In this document: positions 12,359-25,281 of the stretch, one piece after another
Layout: each line of letters opens with the position of its first letter
How positions within the stretch are numbered: position 1 is the stretch's first letter
Assembly (NCBI GenBank): GCA_030267565.1
Contig: BRXU01000043.1
Coordinates: 248,001-312,000 of the forward strand
DNA from: Pleodorina starrii
Taxonomy: Eukaryota; Chlorophyta; Chlorophyceae; Chlamydomonadales; Volvocaceae
Direction: 5' to 3'
DNA: 64,000 nt
Notes under the pieces: generated by a model
Databases searched by the model: none
What the model saw: only the letters and a program-made list of their open reading frames with translations
Told to the model about the DNA's origin: nothing
Position numbers and translations under genes: made by a program

Positions 12359-13670
12359 TCATGCCGCTTCCGCTGTTGCGCCGCCCGCTGCCGCCTGTTC
12401 GTTCTGCTGCATGCTTGCCAGGTACGTCCCCGCCATGAGGTCAAACTCCAGCGGGCTGCCGCGCGCCACGCACACAATGTTGGACCACCACTTCATCTCG
12501 TACGACTCGTCCCAGCACGTGTCGCTGATCTTGCTGAGCACGGGCCCGTCGTAGAAGCACGTGTAGCCCAGGTCCCACAGGTACTTGGTGCACTGCTTGA
12601 GGGAGGCCTTGGTGCGGGCCCAGAGGTGGTGGTATTCGAACGAAAGCGCGCCGATGCGGTGGTGCAGCAGCGAGTAGTAGGCGCCCGACAGCACCGCCGG
12701 GTCAAAGCCCTCCGTGTCGATCTTAAGGATGTCCACGTACTGCAGGCCGTACTTTTTCGTGAGCATGTCGACAGTGGTAACCGCCACATCCTCGTAATCG
12801 CCCGGCCCCACCGCCAGGTTGCACTCCTCTGTGGCGCAGGCCTTGGGGAAGCGGGCAGTCCCGGTTTTGTTGGACACGGCCGCGTTGTGGACATGGAACT
12901 TGACGCGCGTGCGGTCGGGCGACAGGCCGATCACCTCAGGCGGACCGTACAGCGTGTTTCGGACGGTGGTCAGGCCCTGGAAATGAACTGAGGACGGTTC
13001 CACGCACACCACCTCCACCTGCCGCTGGCCCTCCAGGGGCAGGCTGCCAAAGGACTGCTTGCAATCGTTGCACACGCCGCACGAGTGGTTGTATATCCCG
13101 CGCCGATGATGAATTCTGTAGAAGTGCTTGATGTGGTCCCCATGGCCATATGTGAAATGATTTAACGCGGTTGCGCTGAAGTAACCTGTCCCGTAAGGAT
13201 GGGGACGCGGGTGTGGTCAGGGGGGCCCGTGGGGGTTATCGAGACGGTCGCGTTGCTGGAGGTGTGAGGGTGCTCAGGACACGGCTTACCCTTGTTACAA
13301 CCTATGTCGATCCAAGATGTCCGTTGGGAGCCCTTCAAATTGATCTCTGCGGGTCACCAGGGCAGCAAGCCGGTCCTCAGGCTGCTCGCAGAGGAGCGAT
13401 AAAGCACACATACGAACCTGCTAACTGCTTCATCCACCAATGCTCAGCGCAGGCAGATGACTGCCTCGCTTTCGTAATTTGCTCCTGAAATCGTTCCGCC
13501 TGCCGCTTAGCGTCAGTCGGGGTACAGGGCAAGGCGTCCGTGGCATACGTCCGTCGTATGACTTCATTACGAAGCTGCTCTTGCTGTGTTAGCGTAGGCA
13601 CCCAGCAGCTACCAGTCAAAGGTATTGCCAGGCAGAAAGCTAATAAGGCCAGCTGCCAGGTGATGGCCAT
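12359..13670 (-). CDS. FkbM-family methyltransferase with signal peptide
   Basis: SAM-dependent methyltransferase of the FkbM type; members usually O-methylate sugars or other small molecules, but the substrate here is unknown. Exon 1 is 13670-13418 and exon 2 is 13185-12359 (minus strand). The phase-1 GT-AG junction joins LAG to YFSATAL and gives 359 aa. Residues 1-22 (MAITWQLALLAFCLAIPLTG) form a clear signal peptide or signal anchor, so the enzyme should enter the ER/Golgi. The core has CVEP (end of the first strand), the VTTVD loop and the hallmark ILKIDTEGFD (about 237-246), then LSFEYH. An HRRGIYNHSCGVCNDC stretch adds closely spaced cysteines before the core. Its promoter faces that of the GT49 gene 2.1 kb away. 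The substrate could be a cell-wall glycan; that is inference only. Confidence 0.88.
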
Positions 13671-15789
13671 CGCAAAGATTTTTTCCTGGGATTGCCCAAC
13701 TCCACGCGAGAAGCGACAAAAAAGATGGTAGAATGCAAAAATGTATGGGGAAAACCCGCTTTGAAGGCGATCGCATTAAGTGCAAGCTTTGCTGTTGCTA
13801 CTGGAAATAGTCCCACAAGTTGACCTCCCTGTCACAGGTAATTTTCTTGATACATTCAGTTGAGTTGGTGAAACGGCGCGACGTGCATCCTGTATGTGTA
13901 CCGTTGTGTATATTTCGGTTACCGGTACGGTAGTGTGGCAAGACATCGCAATAACGATCTTGATAGGGACCCGCGAAATTTCTCAAGTTTGCAGAGGGAG
14001 ACAGGGATCGGTAGAGGCTCGGATGCAAGGATATTTGTGAACAGTGCAACTTGGTGCAAGTTTGTCGGAACGCGACCGTTGACACATGGCATGGGGCACA
14101 TCTGAACTAGGCCGGGCTTGAGGCGCAGCCCGGACGGCCGGTCGGTGTCATACCCTTTCATTCGTACTGTCCGGATGTTCTGAAGTTACACAGTACACAA
14201 TCTCCTACCTGCCCTACTACCTGCCCTAATATGCTCATAGTATCGCTGTACGGAAATTGGTTGTCTGACTTCCTGCACGCGATGTACGGAAATTGGTTGT
14301 CTGACTTCCTGCACGTGAATGCGAAGTGGGGAGTTGGACGAGTTGGGAACAAGTAAGGGCTGGCGCGATCCCGGGTTTGCAGCGGTGGGTTTGCAGGGCT
14401 GTGTTGTGGGCTTGTGGCATGCACCTAATCGTATCGTCACGTGGCGGCTCAGCCAGGCTCCACTCGGACTCGCTCCAACTTCTCGGTTTGTATCTAACGC
14501 CCTGCTGCTTGCAAGATCGTTTTCTCTTTGCAGATGGGAAGGATTCTTCTGATACGTTACCGTTCGCCGATCCACCAGGACGGCATCCGGGTCTCACAGG
14601 GGCATTGTCCTTATGGAACTTCCACCAGGGTGTGGGGTGAAGGGGGGCGGAAGCCCCGCCCCTCCCCCCCTTGATGGTTCCATGAGCACGTTACCCGCTC
14701 AAGCACGATCACGCACGATAACCGCCTTGCTGCGGGGGTGGGTGCGCACGCCCTGTGCCCCTCCCACCACGTGTGCAGTGAGACACGTACACCACAAGTA
14801 AATCTGCCCATGAGCAATTGTTCATTACGCTCCTTGCAACGTTCCGGCAACATGGCACCACAGCCAGTTGGATACCATTATATAAGAAATCCATGCACTT
14901 CGCAACTGTACATTTAGTTAAACAATGTACCGTAAGCATTGTTGCAGTCCAGCAGTTGGCTTTATAATGCCATCCTTACAACCGACATTCAGGAAGAACG
15001 GCCCGTGTGAAATTGTTCTAATCCCATTGAATAAACAACGTTTCGGCATAAACCGCAAATTCATCCATGCCACCAGTCGTTCCTCCATCGGAATTTTAGG
15101 AAGGCCGTTCCGGCCGTTGTACGGTCACCAGGCTGCCCCACGCAAAAACGAAAAAGCCCAGATTTGTCTCACAAACCCGGGTAAGTATAAGTAGTGCATA
15201 TACAAGCTTTGCAGCGGCCGGGAAAGTAGGTGCAGCAAGGGGTTACGAAAAGACCTTGTAACCTTGGCGAATAGGAAAATCCTAAATGCTTGTCAGCGGA
15301 GAAAAACGTGCGCAACGAGAAGTGCGCCACGCGGTCGATGATGATGTTACAAGCTTCAGCGAGCTCGTACGGTCCAGACGAACCCAGAGGCTCATGAACC
15401 GCCTAACTTAGCCAAAGGAAAATAGTAAATGTAAAAGTTATGGTTATACCAAAGAAAATTCAAAGGAAACAGAATCACGCATCAAGGCCGAGCAACGAAC
15501 AAATACCGTCAGCAGTACCGGCGACAGCAATGCTAAGCTGCTAAGCACTCACGCCGCAAGCAGAGCATTTCCAAAATGACCTTTGCGAGTCCACACTGGT
15601 CTTCGACACACATAATGTCGTTGACGGAATGGTCGCGCAATGGTGCTCCGAAACTGTTTCGACGTTCAGCATTAGTTGGCACTTGGACTGCATCGCGAAC
15701 AGGCCATGCCCGCGGGTTCATAACCCAGCACTGAAATGGCGACCCGCGTTCAGGGGATGGCTGAAGGGCGCTCTTGCAAACACGTTGCA
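13671..15789. other. Divergent intergenic region between FkbM and GT49 genes
   Basis: This 2.1-kb stretch is visibly less GC-rich than its surroundings, especially 14860-15720. It should hold the 5' regions of both flanking genes. It contains a 36-bp tandem duplication (separate entry). Short ORFs in it have no recognisable domains. Confidence 0.5.
14247..14316. repeat. 36-bp tandem duplication
   Basis: Two copies of a 36-bp unit starting TGTACGGAAATTGG begin at 14247 and 14283. They are essentially identical apart from the last bases. No function can be assigned; it lies between two divergent genes. Confidence 0.85.
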
Positions 15790-18700
15790 ATGTTAGGGAG
15801 CAACAGTTTTTGGCCGTCCGTCTTGCTCATCCGCGCCTTGGTTCTTGCTGCGTTTCTGAGATCAGTAAAAGGAGACGGCTTTAGAGATGTTACTCAACGC
15901 TTCGGCAGGCAGGGTAGCAAGGACAACAGTGCTGCTGCATATTCGCTGCTTTCGTGCTACAATGCTCATTATAATCCTTATCCAATCAACTTCGAGGAAT
16001 TCCTCGGTGGAAAGATCAGCAAAAGGTAATTTGCCTTCTCATGTTCCCGCGTTTAACTGGACGGCGGGCGGGCCTGACCAATTATGTGCCCGCCCCCGAT
16101 ACACAGCTTCCGGCTTCACCGGGTGTGGTGGAGCAAGAAGCAGGCTAAATATCCGCTGGGCCTCTTCACGCATCTGAGCCTTAACCGTGTAGATGTGAGT
16201 CCCTCCCGAGCAGCGCGCCCTTGTTCGAGCTGTGTAGGAGCTGATGCCGGGTGTTCCTGGGTTGCAAGGAAGGCGTGGTCGTGCATCGAGTTGTGCCCTG
16301 CCCGCCACACCCGCCACAGTCGAGTACCGACCATTAACCGCCGTAGAACCGCATGTTGCCAGCCGAACCCGTCTACATGGGGCAAAATCTAGCCTAGCAC
16401 ATTATTGCAATGTGGGTCCGGGGGGGTCCGCGATCGACCTTCCTGCGATTCCCGCCATCCGTTCCGTTGGCGTCTAGTTTCCGTCGCCAAGCGCCGCAAC
16501 ACGCCACCGTTTCCGGGTGTGACTACGCCCCCGCTGCGGCGACCAACCAGAGCGACCACCGCCCTCCGACCGTGGGCCCCCTGGCCGCCTCCCCTCCCCT
16601 CCCCTACACTCCCGTCCCCTCCCCTGCACTCCCCTACACTGGTACACTCCCCTCCCCTCCCCTCCCCTCCCCTCCCCTCCCCTCCCCTCCCCTCCCCTCC
16701 CCTCCCCTCCCCTCCCCTCCCCTCCCCTCCCCTCCCCTCCCCTCCCCTCCCCTCCCCTCCCCTCCCCTCCCCTCCCCTCCCCTCCCCTCCCCTCCCCTCC
16801 CCTCCCCTCCCCTCCCCTCCCCTCCCCTCCCCTCCCCGGCGCCCCTCTCCCAGACACACCTGCAACACTCCTCTGTCGGCAACCCACCGCCGCAGCCCTG
16901 CACGGCAGCACCTCTCCAACTCCCCCCCCCACACACACACAACCACGCACGCGCCGGGCCCTCCTCCCTTTGCGCACCTCCCCCTACCCCCCGGTAATGA
17001 GGTTTGCATCACAACGCCAATAACCGGTTCACCACCACCCCGCCCCACCCCGCGCCGCGCCGCCCCACCCCGCCCCGCCCCCCGCCACCGCGCGCCACCC
17101 CTCAGATGCTCGAGGCCCAGTGCCGCAGCTACCCGGGGGGTCTGGTGGTGGCGGCCGTGTGGGTGCCGCTGCTGCGAACACCCGAGGAGCTCGCAGCGCT
17201 GGGGGCCACCCAGGGCCAGGGCCACCAGGGCCACCCCCCCCAGCGCCGCACCCTCAACCTCAGCGCCACCCACCAGGCCGCCCTCCGCGAGGCCACCGCC
17301 GTGCTCGGATCCCTCTTTCGACACATGGAGTTCCCGGACGCGGACGGAGTTGGCGACGGAGCCGGAGCCGGGGGCTTCACCGACGATGGAGCCGGCGGTG
17401 ACGGAGCCGCCGGGACGTGTGCGCTGCGCATCCTGCTTGTGTACGAGATGGTGGGTAGTGAGCAGCTGACCGTGCTGATGCCGGTCAACCAGCTCCGCAA
17501 CACGGCGATGTTGGCTGTGGACACGCCGATGGCGGCAATGGTGGACGCGGATCTGTCGCTCAGTTGGAGTCTGGCGGGGGCGGTCATGGCGGATGCGGCG
17601 AGGTGGGCGGCGAGGGGGGCGAAGGGCGGGGCGGGGGAGAGGATGTGGGGAAGTGGGGGGGGAGAGGGGAAAGGGCATGTCGGGAGCGGCTGGGGGTTGT
17701 GGGCAGCAGAGGGGGTTAGGGGTTAGGGGTGGGGACTGGGGAGGTGGAATCTTGAAGGAGCTGCGGAAGCTGCGGGCAGCTGGGGGGTGCGGGAGAAGGA
17801 GTTGCTTGGGGGCCCGGGATGAGGGCCGCTGGCCGCTGGGGGGTCAGCCGGTAACTCGCTAACTCGGCCTGCTCCATTCAAACTGGTACATTGCCACGCT
17901 CGTGTCCCGTCCCGTCCGCCGCTCGTGTCCGCGGCCTCGTTCACTCTGCCGCCCCTTCCCCTCCTGCTCCCCTCCTCCCCCTGCCACACACACACGCCCA
18001 GGGCCGCTGACCTGTTGCGGAGGGCAAAGAAGGATCGCACGGGGTGGGTGATTCCCGCCTGGGACATCGACAAGAGGATTGAGTTTTCGGAGCGGGGACC
18101 CGTTGCGGATCAAATGCTGGCAGGTAGGGGCGGGCACGAGGTGTGAGGTGCGGGGTTTATTGGGCATGCGTGGGTGTGTGTGGGGGTGTATGGGCAGGCA
18201 GGGCCGGGGGTGTTCGCCGGGGTACAGGAGGGGCCCTGTGTGAGGGCGGCAGGGCGGCAAGGGGGCAAGGGGGCAGGGAGACAGAGAAGGTGGTGGGCAA
18301 GGGAAGGGAGCGAAGGGAGGAGGTGTAGGCAGGGAGAGGGGGAGGGAAGGGGGCGGGACGCGGCGGGGCGGGACGGACAACGCCGAGGGGAGCTGCTCCA
18401 GACAGTGGGATGAGACAGGTGAGGGCGTGAGACAGTGAAAGGGGCGGGGCCAGGCCTCGAGCGCGCTGCTGGTGAGGCGGGGGGTGGGGCTGCTGGCGGG
18501 GCGGGGGGTAGCGGGTGCGGGGAGGACTGACTGCCTGACTGCCTGACTGAGTGGGGCCTTGGGGGCGGTTCAGGTCCGACAGAGGCACCTTTGGGGCGCT
18601 GCAGTCGGCGACTTGCCGCCCAGTTCGCCTCTTTCTGACCCCCCACTTGCCCTCCCCCCACTGCTAACGTCCGCAGTGACTCATTTTTATATAAAGCAGC

Positions 18701-20724
18701 ATATCACTCCCTGACCCCCACTGCCCCCCCTCCACCGCCCCCCTCCCCCCCGGGTCAGTCCGTCCCGAGTCGAAGCGTGAGCTGGCGGAGATGTGGCACT
18801 CGAAGCACGTGATCCTGCCCTTCGCCTTCGACCGCTACAAGCTGGGGCACAACGGCACGCAGTACGACCGCTGGTTTAACGACATTCGGGAGGAGTACCC
18901 CATTGCGTTTGAGGAGGGCTACGAGCCCTGGTTCTTTGCGTACAGGTGGGACGGAGGCTGGGGCGGGTGGTCGGGGGCTGGGGCTGAGGCTGGGGCTGGG
19001 ATGGCTGCCGGGAAGGCGGACAGGGCGCTGGTCTAGGTGAGAAGGGGGGTTGGAGGGGGTTTGGGGTGGAACGAAGCTCGGTGCGCGGCAAGGCCACATT
19101 GCCGCCGCCGTCACCGCCGCCGCTTGTTCAGCTGCTGCTGACGTGGTGGAGGGGGGGGGGAGGTTTGCCGCCGCCGCCGCCGCCGTGCTTGTTGCTGATG
19201 ATGATGAGCTGACGCTGCTGACAACCCTGCCCCCCTGTCCCCCTGCTGCTGATGCTGTGTCGTTTGCTCTGTTGGCCGCACCACCCCCTGTTGGCCACAT
19301 CGCACCGCAGGAAGCATCTGGCGCTGTACGACGTGCGCTTCAGGTGCGTGCGTGCGTGTATGTGGAGGGGGGGAGTAGGCTGGGTAGATGGATGAGGGGG
19401 GTGGGGCGCAACCCCCCGCACGCACGCACCTACCCACCCTCCCTCCCTCCCTCCCAAGGCAATGCCCTTTGCCTTCAGCCCGGTTAAGGTCGATACCCCT
19501 AGCCCCGCCCTCTCCTTGCGCCCCTCCCCCCGGATCCAAATGCTCCCCACCGCTCCCCCCGCTCCGCCCCGCTGCACAAGTCGCACCCACACGCCCCCCG
19601 GACCCGCTCGCCGCCCCATCACCCTCCATCCCCACCTGCCCTACCCACCCGCTCACTCTCACCGCTCCGCCCCGCGTCCCCCTGCTCTCACGTCCCTGCC
19701 CCGGCCCACGCCCCCTGTGCTGTGCCTCACCCCGTGTACGTCACCTCACGTCCCTTCACCTGCCCCCACCTGCCCCCACGTCCCCTCACCTGCCCCCACC
19801 TGTCTGCCCCCACCTGCCCCCCCAGGGGCCACTACTACGACAAGATCTCCAATGTGCGCAACACGGTCCGCAACCAGGTGCTGACGCTGCGGGTGATGCC
19901 CGATGTGTGGCTGGTGCACCGCCCCCACGCGGTGTCGATGCAGAACAACCTCTTCTCGCAGATGACCGGCAAGGTGTCGCCCATGGACAAGGTGCGGCCA
20001 CTGAGGGGCACGAGCATGTGCGGTACCGAGCATGAACGGAGCTGCTGCTGTGGCGGCGCAGTGCAGCGCGCAGGGGTGTGCGTTTTGAGTTGCTGGCTGG
20101 TCGGGTCGGGTCGGATCTGTTCGGGTCGGGTCGGATCTGATCGGGTCGGGTCGGATCCGGTGTTCTGCTGGCGGCGTAATGTTCGCCAGCGTGAAGCCGC
20201 GTGTTGTGTGACAGCGGCGGAGGGAAGGAGTGTTGTGTTGTGCTGCAATGTGACATCTCCGCGTCGCGTCATTTCATATCATGACACAACACAACACAAC
20301 ACATGCCCCAATTAATATCATTAAAACCCCTATCACCCATCCGTCCCTTCTTTCCCGCCCCCACCCACCCGCCCAACCCGCCCGCCCGCCCCTTTCTCTT
20401 CCTCTGCTCCTCCTCCTCCCCCTCTTCCCCCTCCTCCCCCCCTTCCCCCTCCATCTGCTGCTGCTGCTGCAGCCCGCCGTCGTGAACGGCAGCAGTGTCA
20501 ACCCGCGCGATGTGTACCTGACTGCCGCCCAAGGCTTTTACGGGACAGTAGTGGACGCAATGAACCACAACCGCTTCGAGCCGCTGCTGTCGCCGCCGGT
20601 AACGCACTGCCGCCAGGTGCTGCCCTGGTGGAAGGAGGAGGACAGCGGGGGGGCGGACGCGGACGCGGACGCGCAGGGCTGGGCGGGTGGGGCAGCAGCG
20701 ACAGCCGTGGCAGGCGGGCACTGA
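15790..20724 (+). CDS. LARGE/B4GAT1-like glycosyltransferase, GT49 family
   Basis: Predicted Golgi type II glycosyltransferase related to the GT49 domain of LARGE and B4GAT1, which in animals transfer glucuronic acid in matriglycan synthesis; acceptor and donor here are unknown. Exons: 15790-16025, 16107-16194, 17106-17602, 18002-18123, 18759-18945, 19311-19343, 19826-19991, 20473-20724; all phases agree and give 526 aa. A hydrophobic segment (about residues 7-22, FWPSVLLIRALVLAAFL) fits a signal anchor. The catalytic domain begins with YPLGLFTHLSLNRVDMLEAQ, followed by SYPGGLVVAAVW. LRNTAML precedes the metal-binding DxD (D255-A-D257). Later blocks are WVIPAWDI, MWHSKHVILPFAFDRYK, GYEPWFFAYR and the C-terminal WLVHRPHAVS. 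A 33-nt exon (19311-19343) encodes KHLALYDVRF. A Gly/Asp-rich insertion before the DxD (about residues 215-235) is unlike animal homologues. Confidence 0.9.
16647..16835. repeat. (CCCTC)n pentanucleotide array
   Basis: About 37 near-perfect CCCTC units lie in intron 2 of the GT49 gene, preceded by degenerate copies from about 16584. The minus-strand purine tract could form triplex or quadruplex structures. Confidence 0.95.
20100..20159. repeat. Three 20-bp tandem copies in the last GT49 intron
   Basis: Three copies of a 20-bp unit built from TCGGG blocks and ending GGATCTG lie in intron 7 of the GT49 gene. The last copy differs at its 3' end. Confidence 0.8.
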
Positions 20725-23700
20725 CATGTGCCCCAACCCCGGGTCGACACAGCGGCCTCACACAGCAGCTCAGCGATCGGCTAAGCCCCGGGGACCCACC
20801 GTGGCTCGTTGCGTGGCGGGGCGGGTGGCGGGGCGGGTGGCAAGGCTTGAGATACCGAGTTGATTGCTGGCCGGCAGGGCCGCGGCGCCCGGCTGTGGCG
20901 GATGGAGCCGGGGGGCTCCCCGGGGGCCGGCGGCTGCGGCCCGGGGGCGGTAGCGGCCCCTTGTCGAGATGGGGGGAGGATCGGACGCGAGAGAGGGAGG
21001 GGGAGAGGGAGAGGGGGGATGGGAACTGCGGGCGAGGGAGAGCTGCGATCCGGTGCGAGGGGAGCGGAGGGGAGGGGAGCGGAGTGCAGGGGCACGGCGC
21101 GCGGCCTCCGCCACTTTTCGCTCGGCATCTCCTGGAGGGCCGCCGCGCCGCCCGGGTGGGGGGGGGGGGGGCGGGGGCGGGGCCGAGTTGCGGATCTCCG
21201 CTCGCTGGCCGCCATTCCGATTGGGCTCTGTGTCAGTCGGGCCTCTCCCTCTCCCTCTCCCTCTCCCTCTCTTTCGGGGATCGAACAGGGCGGCCAATCC
21301 GCCGGCTGTGGGCGCTGTGGGCGCAGCGTGTCCGTCGTCATGACCGGCCAACTTCTCGAACCCTTGGGGGCTTTGGGGGGCCGACTTTTCCAAAGATCCC
21401 CGGTTTCCTGACCGGAGAAACAGCGAATTGCAATTGTTTTAGGGGGGCCATCCCTCCCCTCCGATGGGGCCGATGTGGTTCTGTGACCGCCGCAGCTGCC
21501 GACGAGAATTCCTAGCCCTGGCCCCGCCTAGGAGTTGGCAATCCCGTCCGCCTCTCCCGCCCGCTCCCGGGCAGATTGCCGCCGCGCTGCGGGGAACTGC
21601 GGCCGCGGAGCACCCCCTGCGATGCGACGCTGGACCTTGATCGTGCCACCTGGGTGGAGGGGTTGAATCTGGGATGCATTGTGGCTTTGTTTACTTGCCA
21701 ACCACCACTTGCCTTTGCTCGCTGGTTGCCTTTTGCGGCTGGTTACCGTGTGTACCGTATGCCGGTTCAGTCCCGCTGTTGCGCTGTCGTGGATGAGGAA
21801 AGGGCCGCGGGGGGTGGGAGTCGGTACGGTCAGGAACGCGCTCGGCTGCTGGCACTGCGGCAATTGTGTGTGGCTGGGTGGGTGGGTGGGCGGGTGTGGG
21901 CCTGGCCCGCACGCGCCCTGGCGTGCGACCACATCAGCCAACACGGCTGTGTTGGGTGGAGAGGCGGCAGAGGGGTGCGGGCCAGGCGGCAGGCCAGGCC
22001 GCTCTGAGACACACGGACTCGTATGGACTCGTAAAGCACCTAAGTGACTCGACCGCGCATTTCAACTCATGGGAAAGACGGACCCGGCCGGTCGGCGTGC
22101 GCACGGGGTTGTGGGAAGGTCTGTGTCCGTCAGTAGCTGACTGCACGTGTGCACCCCCGGGAAGAGGGGGGAGGGAAGATGGGGGGAGGGAAAGGGGGGA
22201 GGGGCGGCTCCCGCTCCCGCTCGGCCGCCCGGCTGACGCTGTGGGTGGCGGGGAGCTCGGAAGGAGAGGCGGCGGTCCTTGGGTCCGTCAGATGAGACCC
22301 CCTGTGCTGTGCCGTGCTGTGCTGTGCGTTGCGTCCGTCAATCTTGCGGAACGGACACGTCATTTGAGTTAACGGCACGACGTATGAATTGGGGGTCATG
22401 TCAGGTCAGGTCATGCAATGTGGAAACTGGATACTGTGCGTGGGTGTGCGTGGGTGCTGGTCCGGGTGCGGGTGCTGATGCGCTTATTTTCGGGGGGAAG
22501 TCTAGTGTTGTCTCCCCCCCCCCCCGGGTATGGTAGGTCGGCCCTCCGTGGGTGGGGGGCACCGGGCTCCTGGCCGCTCCGGCGGGGTCCCTGTAGCGCT
22601 CCACAGCTGCAGAGTGGGTTTTCCTCAGCAGTGGTGGGGTGGGTGGGCGCCTGGGCCGCCGCGTGGCGTCTGGTTGGAAGGATCCGCCCCGCGTGTGTGT
22701 GTCTGTGCGTGGGTGTATGTGTGTGTGTGCGTGTGTGTGCGTGTATGTGCGCCTCACTCGGGCGCACTGATACTGACGTGCGTGGGCAGGACCAGCTTGG
22801 AAGTGGTGGGGGAGAGCAAAGCACTTGAAAGCAGTACATTGCATGGGCATGGCATTATTGTTGTCAGGAAGCGAGCAGTTCGGCTGCACACGGAATGTTT
22901 GGGGGGAGGCGAGGCGCCCCTCTTTGTGACCTCACTGTTTGGTCATTGCTTCCTTCCGTCCGTCCGTCCGTCCGTCCTTCCTTCGTAGTAAGAATTGTGG
23001 TGTACTGGGGCACTGGAAATGTGACGTGTCACCCCATATGGCCTTACGCTCGGGGGCTTGGGAGGTCGTGACAGCTCGCGACGCCCCCGCTTGGGTGGGA
23101 GTGTCTCGTGCCGCTTTGGAGGCGTCGGCAGCGTGTGCGGATGCTGCTGCTGTGAAACAGGATGGGCTGCAGGGTGCATTGCGTCATCAGGTGCATGTGC
23201 GGTGTTGGGCTGCAGGCTGTTCGGCGTCGCGACGGCGGCCGGCCGCGTTGCGAGGTGACTGCGGATTTTTTTGTCGGCGCGCGCGAGTGCGAGATGAGTC
23301 GGGCAATGTTGCAAGACTGCAAAGCTCTCTGGCATGTAGTAGTGGCAGTGCATTGCTGCATACAGGGTGTGTGTAAGTGGGGGTGTAGATAGCACCCGGT
23401 CGGCACCGGATGGTCAGCAACACCCGGTCGGCATTGGACGTGTGGATGAGACCGTTACGCGGACGGACCGCTGTGTGTGTGTGTGTGTACGGATCGTATC
23501 TTCCTGGCTCATGCGCAGTGCTTCAGTTGATGTTACAGAGGTGTCCCCCTCTGGACCGACGAATCCCCTTTAAATCCGCCTCAGTTACCTTTCCGACTTT
23601 CCTTCGCGCAAATCCCCCCGGAACGGTCAATCCAGGAGCCGCTTGCGGCCGGGCGGGTGTGGCGGGGGATGATGGGGATGCGGGTGCCACCGAGAACGAG

Positions 23701-23972
23701 CGGCAGCGGAGGACCCAGGCTCCAGCTCTCCCTCGCTCATTCGCTCGAGAGGTGAGCCGGCAGACGGCGGACAACTGCGAGTTGACCCGACTGCCAGATG
23801 GCGGCTACCCTTACCGTACCACCTGGTCCCGCCAGCGAGGGTATACATGGATGCAGTGGTTGTATGCTACAGTGGGGTAAAGACCCTAGGAAGGATGGGT
23901 TGAGCTAGCGGACCAGCTGGCCCATGGTGCGTTGTTTTCACTCGGGTGCACTCGGGTGCAAGGGCTCCACGG
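20725..23972. other. Intergenic region downstream of GT49
   Basis: No gene supported. It holds a (CTCCCT)n stretch at 21241-21276, a GT-rich run near 22690-22745 and a CCGT run near 22955-22980. ORFs on both strands are compositional. The 3' UTR of the GT49 gene should occupy its start. Confidence 0.45.
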
Positions 23973-24094
23973 CGCGGCTCTTGATGCTGCGCCGGAACTA
24001 ACGGATTTACATACCGTACTTTACCCATCTCGGTAGGGGCCACCGCGGCGGCGAAACGCTCAACCGACGTCTACCTGTCAGCCTAGTGACCGAC
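23973..24094. repeat. 122-bp dispersed repeat, copy A
   Basis: This 122-bp segment recurs at 27995-28116 in the same orientation with only two or three differences (near 24059-24065, GCTCAACC against GCTAACCC). Homology stops sharply at both ends. It does not start TG or end CA as an LTR would, and no target-site duplication was recognised. Confidence 0.9.
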
Positions 24095-25245
24095 GCAGCA
24101 CACCGCCTCACCTCCTCATGGTAGGCAGCACCCGTGAACTGGGACATGCCAGGATGCTACCTACCCCTGCACATGCTACCTGTCATGATGAACGAGAGCC
24201 GCACGTGCATGACAGCCACCCTACCTGTTCCACTAATCGTATGCCGCATGTGCATTATAATACTACCGTACGTACCCTTGCGAGGAGCGACCTCGCCGCC
24301 CCACTAGGAGGGCGCTGCCAAGACAGAAGGGTCAGCCGAGATCTGTCCCGGGCCTGAGGGCCACTTACCCAATCCAATCCGACCCGACTCAATGGGAAGC
24401 AATGGGGCGATCAGGGAGGCGCTACTAGGGGGATGCTACGATGAGCGCGGGCAGGAGTGCAAGGGAGAGGGTACCTGCCTGCCTTGCTCAAGCACACATG
24501 CAACTGCCCATTACCGTACCCGTTCTCGCCAGGCCGGCCGGCGTTCTGACTGACTCTAGTGCGGGCTGTGCATTGGCTATATCGAGGGACGGGTGACACG
24601 CGAGTGCAACGCAGCCTATTACATGGACCTCGGGGGTCACCCCCCGGTGCGCCACGTCATAGGCTGTGTTGTGACAAGCCTTACCATCAACATCAACAAC
24701 AACAATAATAAGGATAACAAAAACGACAAGCAAATACGGTAATGACAACAAAACATACAGCAAATACTCAAAACAGTCCAGCATCCACCTGATGCACATC
24801 TAGCACACCAAACGTTTGGCGTGTAACACACAAATGTCCGTTCGTTCATTCGTTCGTCTACAGTTCTCAACCATTCGCGCCCCCGATCCCCTCTTCCGCT
24901 CGCATACGGCTAGCCCGCCTGACCCAAACCAACATCCGCAACGAGCACAGCGGCCTCCGTCCATCGAACCCAGCCGATTCCCCTCGCGCCTTCCATTCCC
25001 AGTTTCCCCTGCAACGCGGGTCCGCCAGGCTTCTTTTGGCCTTCCCCCTTCCACGCTGCACCATCAACGGCCGCCAGCCTAGCGGCAGCGACTGACAGCA
25101 GGGGAAGCAGCCCGCCGCCGCTGCCGCAATAGCCGGCAGCATTGCCGGCGCCGGCTGCTTCCCAGGGGCCCAGCATGCCCCGAACGCCCATCAGCCTTGC
25201 GCGCTCACCGGCTGGTTTGACGGCCGATATCCTGCAGGCCACCTT
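24095..25245. other. Non-coding stretch between repeat copy A and the satellite
   Basis: No gene recognised. It contains an AT-rich patch at about 24680-24770 with AAC/ATA trinucleotide runs. It forms the left part of the block bounded by the two 122-bp repeats. Confidence 0.4.
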
Positions 25246-25281
25246 GTGTGCAAACAATTCATGGGAGTGCATTGCGCGGCA

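Noticed and set aside
11864..12991. 375-codon plus-strand ORF antisense to the FkbM gene
   Set aside because: Shadow of the GC-rich minus-strand coding exon.
16389..17678. 429-codon minus-strand ORF
   Set aside because: Antisense to GT49 exon 3 and the (CCCTC)n intron; it is repeat-derived.
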